Shown here piece by piece: positions 1 to 7,768 of a DNA stretch of 26,839 nucleotides (position 1 is the stretch's first letter; every line of letters begins with the position of its first letter). The translations under genes were made by a program, and so were the position numbers. Origin of the DNA: DASYAN01 sp036501345 (GTDB lineage Bacteria > Chloroflexota > Ktedonobacteria > Ktedonobacterales > Ktedonobacteraceae); assembly GCA_036501345.1 (NCBI GenBank), contig DASYAN010000425.1:1-26839 (forward strand), written 5' to 3'. Under the pieces are notes generated by a model. It ran no database searches and was not told the origin of the DNA. It saw only the letters and a list, made by a program, of their open reading frames with translations.

Positions 1-102
1 AGCTTGTGTATTAATTGCTCTCTTGCGTGCCTTTTCAGGAGGCCGTAGCCACCAATTATAGCTCTTCTCCCCTCAACGGGATGTTCATCTCTTGAGAAGA
101 TA

Positions 103-141
103 AAGGGTGCTGGTTGCAGTTCTCAAGCAACCAGCACCCTT
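103..141. terminator. Perfect 15-bp hairpin, probable terminator
   Basis: Positions 103-117 and 127-141 form a perfect 15-bp inverted repeat with a 9-base loop. No long T tract follows on the + strand; on the minus strand the stem is followed by a short T-rich run. It could end transcription of a gene left of the window. An alternative pairing of 91-98 with 120-127 (8 bp) would occupy the loop, so the region can fold in two ways. Confidence 0.5.
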
Positions 142-267
142 CCTATATGAGAATGGCTAGACCCTGTATTTTACCCTCTAGTATTTGGACAGAGAATATG
201 GCACAATGAAAAACGTGTCATTGCTTAACAGGGAAGATGGATCCCAATTGAAATGTATTTTGACGAC

Positions 268-298
268 AGTCTCCTCGAACACTTTGTGGAGACTTTTT
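268..298 (+). terminator. Short hairpin followed by T5, candidate intrinsic terminator or attenuator
   Basis: Positions 268-274 and 288-294 form a 7-bp stem with a 13-base loop, and a run of five T (294-298) completes the pattern of a weak rho-independent terminator on the + strand. It lies 77 bases upstream of the ADP-ribosylglycohydrolase start. It could end upstream transcription or attenuate that gene. The stem is short, so confidence is limited. Confidence 0.35.
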
Positions 299-374
299 AT
301 TGCTACGCTGATTACAGCGGTCTTTACTAATTTAAAGAATAGTACAGGTGAATTTATCTATTGGGAGTGGATTT

Positions 375-1373
375 ATGCATGAAAATATATCAGGATGTTT
401 ATTTGGTACAGCATTCGGTGATGCACTCGCAGCCGATACCGAATTTCTCAGCGTGAAGGCCATTTTGTCTCGTTATTCCCATGGCCCTCAGGATCTGCAA
501 GGTCATCCGGCACTTGTCACTGATGATACACAGATGGCATTGGCTGTTGGGAAAGCTTTAACAGAAGCCAAAAGGCCATATACAGCAATAACACTTGAAG
601 AACCGCTCAGACGAGCATTCGTGGATTGGAGTAAGAGCCCTGACAATAACAGAGCTCCAGGCATCACTTGCATGGGTGCCTGCGCAAAGCTTGCCAGCGG
701 CATGCCTTGGCAACAGGCAACGGGCATCAACTCAAAGGGCTGTGGTGCCAATATGCGTGTTGCTCCGGTCGGTTTACTTGGAGGTATTCCACAAACAACT
801 CGGGCCGCTATCGCTCAGTTTCAGGCTGCACTCACCCACGGCCATCCAACGGGTCTGGCTGCAGCTGATTTAACCGCTTTTGCTATTGCCGACCTTGTCG
901 CTGGCGACGATCCTGCGGGATTACCAAAGCGACTTCGTGAATATGCATTGAACCAACGAAGCATCTATCATAGTGATTGGCTCGGTTCGCTGTGGCAACG
1001 CTTTGGAACTGTATCTCAACAGGATTTCATTGCCCAGGGTTGGGATGAATGTCTGCAAGTCCTTGAACGCCTGGACGCTGCCTTGCAAGCGATGGATCGT
1101 GAGAGTGATCCCTGTCTGGCAACCGGAGCCGGATGGATTGCCGAAGAGGCTTTGGCTACTGGATTGTTGTGTTTCCTCATGTTCCCTGACAATCCTGTCG
1201 CAGCTATCAGGCGTGCTGCTGTAACTTCAGGCGATTCAGACTCTATCGCCTGCTTGACAGGAGCTTTCGCTGGTAGCCATCGGGGGTTGTCGGCATGGCC
1301 TACTCACTGGATAGAGCGGATTGAGTATAGTAGCCAGATCCACGATCTTTGCCGTTGGCTGTTAAATTCATAA
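375..1373 (+). CDS. ADP-ribosylglycohydrolase family protein (DraG/ARH-like)
   Basis: A 332-residue protein of the ADP-ribosylglycohydrolase family, which hydrolyses ADP-ribose from modified proteins or small molecules with two Mg/Mn ions; it is expected in the cytoplasm. Sequence support: the N-terminal G-x2-x-GDALA segment (residues 11-19), the metal-binding TDD triplet at 49-51, and the C-terminal GDSDS motif with Asp287 and Asp289, which supply the remaining metal ligands. Length is typical. The ATG at 375 is chosen because GGGAGTGG ends about six bases before it; the ATG at 348 has no such site and adds an unrelated leader. The gene stands alone, with terminator-like hairpins upstream and a 304-base gap downstream. 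The substrate cannot be told from sequence; no DraT-like ADP-ribosyltransferase is in the window. Confidence 0.85.
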   Translation: MHENISGCLFGTAFGDALAADTEFLSVKAILSRYSHGPQDLQGHPALVTDDTQMALAVGKALTEAKRPYTAITLEEPLRRAFVDWSKSPDNNRAPGITCMGACAKLASGMPWQQATGINSKGCGANMRVAPVGLLGGIPQTTRAAIAQFQAALTHGHPTGLAAADLTAFAIADLVAGDDPAGLPKRLREYALNQRSIYHSDWLGSLWQRFGTVSQQDFIAQGWDECLQVLERLDAALQAMDRESDPCLATGAGWIAEEALATGLLCFLMFPDNPVAAIRRAAVTSGDSDSIACLTGAFAGSHRGLSAWPTHWIERIEYSSQIHDLCRWLLNS

Positions 1374-1677
1374 CTCTGCAACTACTTTGATATGCTTCAA
1401 AACCAAATACATTCCTACTTACAAAGAAAGGAACATTCATCATAGATAAGGTAGTGATAATCTCCATACAGTCATGTCCAATTTCGTCAATTCTTCCATT
1501 TTCTAGACCAAAGTGCTCGTGATATTCTTATCGTAACTAACTCGATGATAGTGTAAGAAGGGTCAGATTATTGCTGTTTGCCTTAGAGGTGCTTCGGTGA
1601 CCATCAATCCGTAGCTTTGGCAAGACTACCATAACTGTCATTTACGTGTATTATTTGGAAGGAAGAGTCTACCATGT
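1374..1677. other. Intergenic stretch, no gene seen
   Basis: About 300 AT-rich bases between the glycohydrolase and the phospholipase. I find no convincing ORF, tRNA or strong hairpin. It presumably carries the phospholipase promoter, but no -35/-10 pair stands out. Confidence 0.4.
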
Positions 1678-3711
1678 ATGCCTGAACAAGAGTTAAAGCA
1701 GTGTGATTTGGTCATGAAGGGCGGCATTACCAGTGGCATTGTTTATCCTCCTGCTGTGCTTAAACTCAAGGACAAATATACCTTTCGAGGCATTGGAGGA
1801 ACCTCGGCAGGAGCGATTGCAGCTGCTGGGATAGCGGCAGCAGAGTTTCATCGTGATCATGGGGGTTTCGATCTTCTTGAGAAGTATATGAATTGGCTCC
1901 GTGAGGAGGATCACCTTCGTCAGTTGTTCCAAGCTTCATCAGAGACCAAGCCGCTACTCGACCTCCTCATTGCAGTCCTAAAAGAAACTCCGCAAGAAAA
2001 GAGCGATGCTACTCCACAGGCCTCACCAGATGGTCACAATTCCTCCGAGAAGCCTAGAAAGAAAGCGAGCATCATTCAGTCTGTGCTCAAAGTTCTCCGC
2101 TACTGGGCAACAAGCTCTCCTGCGCTTTCTCTGAGTGGAATTATTGGGGCACTCGTGGGAATTGTACTGGCAGAACTGCTTCCACTTGCCATTTTTGCAA
2201 TGGTGAACCTCATTGTTCCTGTAAACGCAGCCCAAAGAGGTGTGCTTGCTCTTGTTGTTCTGCTGTTTGGTGTGTTGGGTGCTTGGCTTGGTTTGCATGT
2301 GGCTGCTATAGTAGCAGCACTCGCCACCTTACCCAAGCATTTTTATGGCATGTGTCTTGGTCATAGTCCAACCCAAACGGCATCTCCAAACCTGACAGAT
2401 TGGCTCAGTGACATGCTCGACGAAATGGCGGGCTTGCCACCCAAACAGGTTCCTCTCACCTTTGGACAATTGAAAGGGCGCCATATCGACCTCAAAATGG
2501 TCACGTCCAATCTCAGTCATGGTCAACCCTATGTTCTTCCTGGTGGTCTAGACAATTTTCTCTTCCATGAAGATGATATGCATCGCTTATTCCCAGAGTA
2601 TGTCGTCAAGCACCTGATTGATTATCGCAAAGTTTCCTCTCAGAAGCCTCTTCTGCCAAGTGAGCTGCTTCCAGATAAGTTCCATTATCTTCCTTGCGAG
2701 GACCATTTACCTGTCGTCGTTGGTGCACGTCTAAGTCTGTCTTTCCCTGTCTTACTCAGCGCTGTTCCACTTTACACAATCAGTACGAAAGATTATGAAG
2801 CGTATCATCACACACCTCATGATCATCATCATTCATTCCAGAGGCTTCAACCGCAAGACCTGCAGCGGAACTGGTTCAGCGACGGTGGAATTTGTAGTAA
2901 CTTCCCCATTCACTTTTTTGATATCTGGCTGCCAAGTAAAAGACCAACGTTCGCCATGAATCTTGATTCTCTCTCACATGCGACCAGCGTCTTACAAGCA
3001 CGAGCTAGCCAACGTCCTGGGCCTGTTCCTACTGTTGAGATACCAGAGAAGGCTGTCTATCTGCCCAAAGCCGATGATCCCAGAGATGTTGAATGGGACC
3101 CCATACGCAATGACGATCGTCCCTCAAATAGTGAACGGGGTCGTGCACAGCAGGAGCATGCTTCGAACCAACCCAAACAAAGCTGGCTTGAGGATATGAT
3201 AGCGTTTGGCAATGCCATCTTCAACACAGCTCGCAACTACCACGACACCATGCAAGCAAATCTGCCGAGTTATCGCGAGCGGACGGTGCAAATCAGGCTT
3301 GCTGAAAATGAGGGCGGACTCAACTTGACTATGCCACATCCAAGGATTGAAGACATTATGGCGAAAGGAGAGGATGCGGGTCAGATACTCCGCGACAAGT
3401 TCGAGTTCGAGCAACATAAATGGGTGCGGTTTCGTGTGCTTATGGCCCAACTGGAATGTGATATCATCAAGATGAAGGAGGCCATTGAGAATCCAGAGTT
3501 CGCAGATCTTATGCGAGATCAAGCCACCGCTGGCTATCCCTATTCGCAACCGCAGGATTGGTGCCAGAAGGCAGAAGAACGTCTAGCTGCCCTAAGAACC
3601 TTGATTGCCGATTGGGATCGTCCTTCTCCCGACGGAAAGAAGCAGCCTCCCTTGTTTTCGGATCAGGTCCTTCAGCAGAATGTGGAATTGCGCGTAACTC
3701 CGGAGATCTAG
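1678..3711 (+). CDS. Patatin-like phospholipase with inserted transmembrane hairpin
   Basis: A 677-residue patatin-family serine hydrolase expected to cleave acyl ester bonds of lipids. The catalytic Ser-Asp dyad is visible: the nucleophile elbow GTSAG at 41-45 (Ser43) and the DGG motif at 402-404 (Asp402) within NWFSDGGICSNFP. The oxyanion-hole glycines lie in KGGITSG (14-20). Between the two motifs, at about 149-171 and 185-219, are two long hydrophobic stretches that look like a membrane hairpin, followed by polar sequence. A charged C-terminal region (about 450-677) has no motif I recognise. The protein is much longer than a minimal patatin domain (about 300 residues) and is probably anchored in the inner membrane. 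The ATG at 1678 has GGAAGGAAG upstream; an ATG four bases earlier is in another frame. It is monocistronic. The substrate is unknown. Confidence 0.85.
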   Translation: MPEQELKQCDLVMKGGITSGIVYPPAVLKLKDKYTFRGIGGTSAGAIAAAGIAAAEFHRDHGGFDLLEKYMNWLREEDHLRQLFQASSETKPLLDLLIAVLKETPQEKSDATPQASPDGHNSSEKPRKKASIIQSVLKVLRYWATSSPALSLSGIIGALVGIVLAELLPLAIFAMVNLIVPVNAAQRGVLALVVLLFGVLGAWLGLHVAAIVAALATLPKHFYGMCLGHSPTQTASPNLTDWLSDMLDEMAGLPPKQVPLTFGQLKGRHIDLKMVTSNLSHGQPYVLPGGLDNFLFHEDDMHRLFPEYVVKHLIDYRKVSSQKPLLPSELLPDKFHYLPCEDHLPVVVGARLSLSFPVLLSAVPLYTISTKDYEAYHHTPHDHHHSFQRLQPQDLQRNWFSDGGICSNFPIHFFDIWLPSKRPTFAMNLDSLSHATSVLQARASQRPGPVPTVEIPEKAVYLPKADDPRDVEWDPIRNDDRPSNSERGRAQQEHASNQPKQSWLEDMIAFGNAIFNTARNYHDTMQANLPSYRERTVQIRLAENEGGLNLTMPHPRIEDIMAKGEDAGQILRDKFEFEQHKWVRFRVLMAQLECDIIKMKEAIENPEFADLMRDQATAGYPYSQPQDWCQKAEERLAALRTLIADWDRPSPDGKKQPPLFSDQVLQQNVELRVTPEI

Positions 3712-3824
3712 AAAGCAAAGCCAAGAGTGCTCATACTGGTTCAATACTCTCTTTTGAATCATCTGTTTATGATGTCGAGCGCTTTCTGGCTCTGGTGTTG
3801 TAATCCTCCTGGAGATTGCCCTGC

Positions 3825-4165
3825 ATGAAATATCTGCGTACGTCCGATCTGGCCAAAGCTGTTGGTGTCCATCCCAATACCGTGCGTCGCTATGTGGATC
3901 GGGGTTTACTGCCTCCTGTCGAGCACAGTCCGTCTGGCTACCGCCGTTTCACCCAGTGCCTCTTGATTGCCTGCGTCTGGCTCGTCAGGTCTATGGCAAC
4001 CAATATCCGGGCAAAGCTATCTATCAATCGGGAATTCGTATCATCCATGCCACTGTCAGCGGTGACCTGGGAGATGCGCTGGAGCTTGCCTATGTTTTAG
4101 CAACCTCTTCCTCCAAAAATTTGATTTCAAGGTCTGAAATAGTATTCTCATATTTTTCTATATAA
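3825..4165 (+). pseudogene. MerR-family DNA-binding regulator, frameshifted
   Basis: From the ATG at 3825 (GGAG at 3811-3814) the product begins with a clear MerR-type helix-turn-helix: YLRTSDLAKAVGVHPNTVRR, then a wing ending in SGYRRFT near residue 43. At about 3951-3957 the reading shifts: the original frame continues into unrelated sequence, while the frame starting near 3956 gives LDCLRLARQ and a GDLGDALELAYVLA segment that reads as the natural continuation. A single lost base near the ACCCAG at 3951-3956 would explain this. The last 20 or so residues before the stop at 4165 are AT-rich and look degraded. I judge it an inactivated regulator; a sequencing error is the main alternative. 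Its former target is unknown. Confidence 0.6.
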
Positions 4166-4479
4166 TTTTCCACAAAAGATATAAAATCTTTTTCTTCTCG
4201 TAATTCCCTTTTATTATCGTTTAATACCGTGATTTTGTATCATCTCAAAAATTCGGGGCTGATCTATTGGTGAATCCAGGACAGAAGTGCCATATAGTCT
4301 ATGCGTGGTTTGCTGAATAAGGAGAATGGATATGCTAATCAGTGTAAAAAACTTTTGTTTTTGTAGAGTAACCTTTGTCCAACGCATGGCGTGGTATGAA
4401 TCTAGTCTCCACATCCCTATTTGATGGGTTTATTAGTTAAAGAAGCATGACGAGAAAATAATGATTAAGGAGGTTTCAT
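4166..4479. other. Leader/intergenic region upstream of the hydrogenase locus
   Basis: This 314-base AT-rich region must hold the control signals of the hydrogenase genes, but no convincing -35/-10 pair or operator repeat stands out. A tiny ORF of 30 codons (4332-4424) has AAGGAG seven bases upstream; its product has no recognisable features and may be fortuitous. Small ORFs on the minus strand here also lack support. Confidence 0.3.
4467..4473 (+). promoter_or_regulatory. Ribosome binding site fixing the GTG start of hhyS
   Basis: AAGGAGG lies six bases before GTG 4480. An ATG at 4478 overlaps this codon but opens a reading frame that stops after about 19 codons, so the GTG is the true start. 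Confidence 0.75.
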
Positions 4480-5547
4480 GTGGCCACTCAAACGCGTGTG
4501 GAGGAAGTTCATATCATCTGGACAACAGCTGGATTAAGTTGTGATGGAGATACCATCTCAGTAACTGCTGCTATGCAGCCGAGCATTGAGGATGTGGTCA
4601 TGGGAGCGATACCGGGACTTCCCAAAGTCTACCTCCATAATCCGGTACTTGCCCCCGAACCCGGTGGCGAGAGCTTTATGAATTGGTGGTATAAAGCGGA
4701 ACGAGGCGAACTCGATCCCTTTGTACTCGTTATAGAAGGTTCGATCCCCAACGAGAGCATCAAAACAGAAGGATACTGGGCCGCCCTCGGCACCGATCCA
4801 GCGACTGGCCAGCCAATTCCCACCACGGAATGGATCGATCGTCTGGCTCCCAAAGCCTGGGCAGTGGTAGCAGCGGGAACATGCGCAACGTATGGGGGCA
4901 TTCACGCGATGCAAGGCAATCCAACAGGCGCAATGGGCCTTGCTGATTATCTCGGTTGGGAATGGAGATCGCAAGTTGGTATTCCTATCGTCAATGTGCC
5001 TGGTTGTCCCGTGCAACCAGACAACTTCACCGAAACACTCCTCTACCTGCTCTATCAGGCGGCGGGATTAGCGCCGATGATCCCACTTGATGAAGCCTTG
5101 CGGCCAACTTGGCTCTTCGGTAAAACCATTCATGAGGGGTGCGATCGTGCTGGCTACTACGAGGAGGGCGATTTTGCACATGAGTATGGTTCACCCAAGT
5201 GCCTAGTGAAGCTGGGCTGTTGGGGACCCGTCGTGCAATGCAACGTCCCGAAGCGGGGTTGGATGGCTGGGATCGGTGGCTGTCCCAATGTGGGAGGTAT
5301 TTGCATCGCCTGCACTATGCCCGGCTTCCCCGATAAATTCATGCCATTTATGGATGAACCACCGGGAGCCAAGCTTTCCACAAATTTCGTGAGCAGCTAT
5401 GGCACACTCATTCGTAGTTTGCGTAAACTGACCAATAGAACCGACAACAAGGAACCATCTTGGCGGCATAAAGGGAGAGAACTCACAACAGGGTATCAGC
5501 CAACATGGTCAACACCGCAACAGGAGTATTCCAGCAGCATCCCTTGA
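4480..5547 (+). CDS. hhyS: [NiFe]-hydrogenase small subunit, group 1h (actinobacterial type)
   Basis: A 355-residue electron-transfer subunit carrying three Fe-S clusters. Proximal-cluster ligands are Cys21, Cys135 (GTCATYGG) and Cys176 (PGCPV), with Asp24 where most hydrogenases have the fourth Cys (LSCDGD). The 3Cys/1Asp proximal cluster is a known hallmark of actinobacterial-type group 1h enzymes. Distal ligands are His218, Cys221, Cys241 and Cys247. Cys254, Cys268, Cys275 and Cys278 suggest a four-Cys medial cluster. No Tat signal or C-terminal membrane helix is present, so the enzyme should stay on the cytoplasmic side. The 15-base gap to hhyL shows co-transcription. Group 1h enzymes are known to oxidise H2 down to atmospheric levels and to tolerate O2, feeding electrons to the respiratory chain. 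Confidence 0.95.
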   Translation: MATQTRVEEVHIIWTTAGLSCDGDTISVTAAMQPSIEDVVMGAIPGLPKVYLHNPVLAPEPGGESFMNWWYKAERGELDPFVLVIEGSIPNESIKTEGYWAALGTDPATGQPIPTTEWIDRLAPKAWAVVAAGTCATYGGIHAMQGNPTGAMGLADYLGWEWRSQVGIPIVNVPGCPVQPDNFTETLLYLLYQAAGLAPMIPLDEALRPTWLFGKTIHEGCDRAGYYEEGDFAHEYGSPKCLVKLGCWGPVVQCNVPKRGWMAGIGGCPNVGGICIACTMPGFPDKFMPFMDEPPGAKLSTNFVSSYGTLIRSLRKLTNRTDNKEPSWRHKGRELTTGYQPTWSTPQQEYSSSIP

Positions 5548-5562
5548 AAGGCGGAGCGTATT

Positions 5563-7350
5563 ATGGCAATTAAGGCAAGACGTGAAGAGCCTCCGACTCC
5601 ATCACCACAACTCGTCGAGATGGCATGGGACCCGATAACTCGCATTGTAGGAAGTCTGGGCATCTATACCAAATTAGACTTCCAACAACGCAAGGTGGTG
5701 GAGTGTCATAGCACCTCGTCCATCTTCCGAGGCTACAGCATCTTCATGCAAGGGAAAGATCCCCGTGATTCGCATTTTATCACCAGTCGTATTTGTGGTA
5801 TCTGTGGCGACAATCATGCTACCTGTTCTGTCTACACACAGAATATGGCCTATGGCGTCAGGCCGCCAGCATTGGGTGAATGGATACTCAACCTGGGAGA
5901 AGCGGCTGAATACATGTTCGACCACAACATATTCCAGGAGAATCTAGTTGCAGTTGATTATTGTGAGCAGATGGTACGCGAGACGAATCCTGGTGTACTT
6001 GAGATGGCCGAAAAAACGGAGGCACCCAACGCCGACGTTCACGGTTACCGCACGATCGCGGACATCATGCGGGCCTGTAATCCGTTCGCCGGTGCCCTTT
6101 ACCTCGAAGGGCTGCAGATGAGCCGATTGACCCGCGAAAAATTCTGTTTGATGGAGGGACGCCACGTTCATCCTTCTACCCTCTATCCCGGCGGCGTAGG
6201 AACGGCAGGAACGATTCAGGTTTTCACCGATTACCTGGTGCGCCTGATGAAATACGTCGAATGGATGAAGAAGATGGTTCCTCTGCACGACGATCTGTTT
6301 AACTTCTTCTACCAGGCCCTACCAGGCTACGAGAAGGTTGGGCAACGGCGTGTCCTACTCGGCTGCTGGGGCTCATTCCAGGACCCGAATGTATGCGATT
6401 ATGATTATCGCACCATGGACGATTGGGGACGTGCGATGTTTGTCACACCCGGCATCGTAGTGGACGGAAAGTTGGTGACGACAAGTCTTATCGACATTAA
6501 CCTGGGTCTTCGCATTCTGCTGGGCAGTTCCTATTATGAGGACTGGGAGAATGAGCGCACCTTTGTCGATCGCGACCCGCTTGGCAATCCGATTGACAAG
6601 CACCATCCCTGGAATCAGACCACTATTCCCAAGCCCCAGAAGCGCGACTTTCAGGGAAACTATAGCTGGGTAATGTCCCCACGCTGGTACGATGGGCGTG
6701 ACTATCTAGCCTTGGATACCGGTGGTGGACCTCTTGCACGTCTGTGGGTGACGGCTCTGGCTGGCCTAGTAGACCTGGGGGGCTATACCAAAGCCACCGG
6801 GCAGAGTGTCAAGATTCGCTTGCCTAAGACTGCCACGAAGCCAGAGGTAGAGTTCGAGTGGAAGATTCCACAATGGAGTAATACCATCGAACGCAATCGC
6901 GCCCGAACCTACTTCCAGGCTTACGCAGCAGCAGCAGCGCTGCATTTCATTGATAAGGCATTGGAGGAGATACGCGCTGGTCATACCAAGACTTGGAACG
7001 AATTCACCGTGCCCAAAGAGGCGATCGGCTGTGGCTTCCATGAAGCGGTACGAGGAGTGCTCTCGCACCATATGGTTATCGAAAATGGCAAGATTGCCAA
7101 TTATCACCCATATCCACCAACTCCCTGGAATGCCAGCGTGCGGGACATCTATGGGACTCCTGGTCCCTATGAAGATGCAGTGCAGGGCACATCGATTTTT
7201 GAAGAGAATGGTCCCGACAACTTCAAAGGAATCGACATTTTGCGGACCGTGCGCAGTTTTGATCCCTGTCTGCCCTGTGGCGTCCATATGTACCTGGGAG
7301 AGGGAAAAGAGTTGAAGGTTGTGCATTCACCAACATTTGGCAGACCCTGA
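5563..7350 (+). CDS. hhyL: [NiFe]-hydrogenase large subunit, group 1h
   Basis: A 595-residue catalytic subunit that splits H2 at a Ni-Fe(CN)2CO centre. The four cysteines that bind nickel are present as two pairs: the N-terminal R-x-C-G-x-C-x3-H motif (Arg76, Cys78, Cys81, His85) and the C-terminal D-P-C-x2-C-x2-H motif (Cys569, Cys572, His575). Twenty residues follow His575 and are expected to be removed by the maturation protease encoded at 11012, closing the active site. The ATG at 5563 has a GGCGGAG site about six bases upstream. The protein lies directly after hhyS and before a hairpin and a small co-directional gene. Length and motifs match group 1h enzymes; no missing residue was seen. 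Confidence 0.95.
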   Translation: MAIKARREEPPTPSPQLVEMAWDPITRIVGSLGIYTKLDFQQRKVVECHSTSSIFRGYSIFMQGKDPRDSHFITSRICGICGDNHATCSVYTQNMAYGVRPPALGEWILNLGEAAEYMFDHNIFQENLVAVDYCEQMVRETNPGVLEMAEKTEAPNADVHGYRTIADIMRACNPFAGALYLEGLQMSRLTREKFCLMEGRHVHPSTLYPGGVGTAGTIQVFTDYLVRLMKYVEWMKKMVPLHDDLFNFFYQALPGYEKVGQRRVLLGCWGSFQDPNVCDYDYRTMDDWGRAMFVTPGIVVDGKLVTTSLIDINLGLRILLGSSYYEDWENERTFVDRDPLGNPIDKHHPWNQTTIPKPQKRDFQGNYSWVMSPRWYDGRDYLALDTGGGPLARLWVTALAGLVDLGGYTKATGQSVKIRLPKTATKPEVEFEWKIPQWSNTIERNRARTYFQAYAAAAALHFIDKALEEIRAGHTKTWNEFTVPKEAIGCGFHEAVRGVLSHHMVIENGKIANYHPYPPTPWNASVRDIYGTPGPYEDAVQGTSIFEENGPDNFKGIDILRTVRSFDPCLPCGVHMYLGEGKELKVVHSPTFGRP

Positions 7351-7377
7351 TAGTGCCGCTTGTAGTCGAGAGCAAAA

Positions 7378-7413
7378 CAGGAGGATGGCAACGTTGTTGA
7401 TCGCCTCCTCCTG
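7378..7413 (+). other. mRNA hairpin between hhyL and the next gene
   Basis: Positions 7378-7385 and 7406-7413 form a perfect 8-bp stem with a 20-base loop. No T tract follows, so it is more likely an mRNA stability or processing element that separates hhySL from the accessory genes than a terminator. Confidence 0.3.
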
Positions 7414-7444
7414 CTACTGAAACAAGATGAGAGGAAGGTACACG

Positions 7445-7675
7445 ATGGCGGACAAGACAAAAATTAGGTCATCCAGGCGCCCCGAGCCCGTCCATCAGCC
7501 GGGTACCCGTAAAGGGGAAGAAATGCTCGACGCAGCAGGAAAAGAGGCCAGACGATACCATACTGAGAAAACAGGTGCAGGTCGTCAGAGTGGTAAATCA
7601 ACGCCCAGGGATGTCAGCGGGATCGTTACCAAGGGTCCGATCGACCCTCGGAGCCCCTACCTGCCACCGTCATAA
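7445..7675 (+). CDS. Small, polar hydrogenase-associated protein of unknown function
   Basis: A 76-residue, highly charged, glycine- and proline-rich protein with no predicted helix-forming hydrophobic core, so probably disordered. It ends in KGPIDPRSPYLPPS. From memory, small proteins with a similar K-G-P-x-D-P-R-S-P tail occur beside hhyL in other group 1h loci; a search would settle this. The ATG at 7445 is preceded by AGAGGAAGG six bases away; an in-frame ATG at 7427 lacks a site. It sits 94 bases after hhyL and 93 bases before the NifU-domain gene. A role in assembly or in anchoring the heterodimer is possible but not shown by the sequence. Confidence 0.6.
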   Translation: MADKTKIRSSRRPEPVHQPGTRKGEEMLDAAGKEARRYHTEKTGAGRQSGKSTPRDVSGIVTKGPIDPRSPYLPPS

Positions 7676-7768
7676 AGCTCACAGCATACCGGACATAGCG
7701 GAACTGCCAAAGTAGCCGCCATGTCATTGCGAGAGCAGTTTTGCTATAGCCGAAAAGAGAAGGTGCCT

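Noticed and set aside
185..382. 65-codon ORF before the ADP-ribosylglycohydrolase
   Set aside because: It spans a terminator-like hairpin, has no ribosome site and gives no recognisable protein.
4214..4414. 66-codon minus-strand ORF upstream of hhyS
   Set aside because: No ribosome site, low-complexity AT-rich coding and no family resemblance; probably chance within the control region.
6766..7326. 186-codon minus-strand ORF inside hhyL
   Set aside because: It is the antisense shadow of a strongly coding gene and has no motif of its own.
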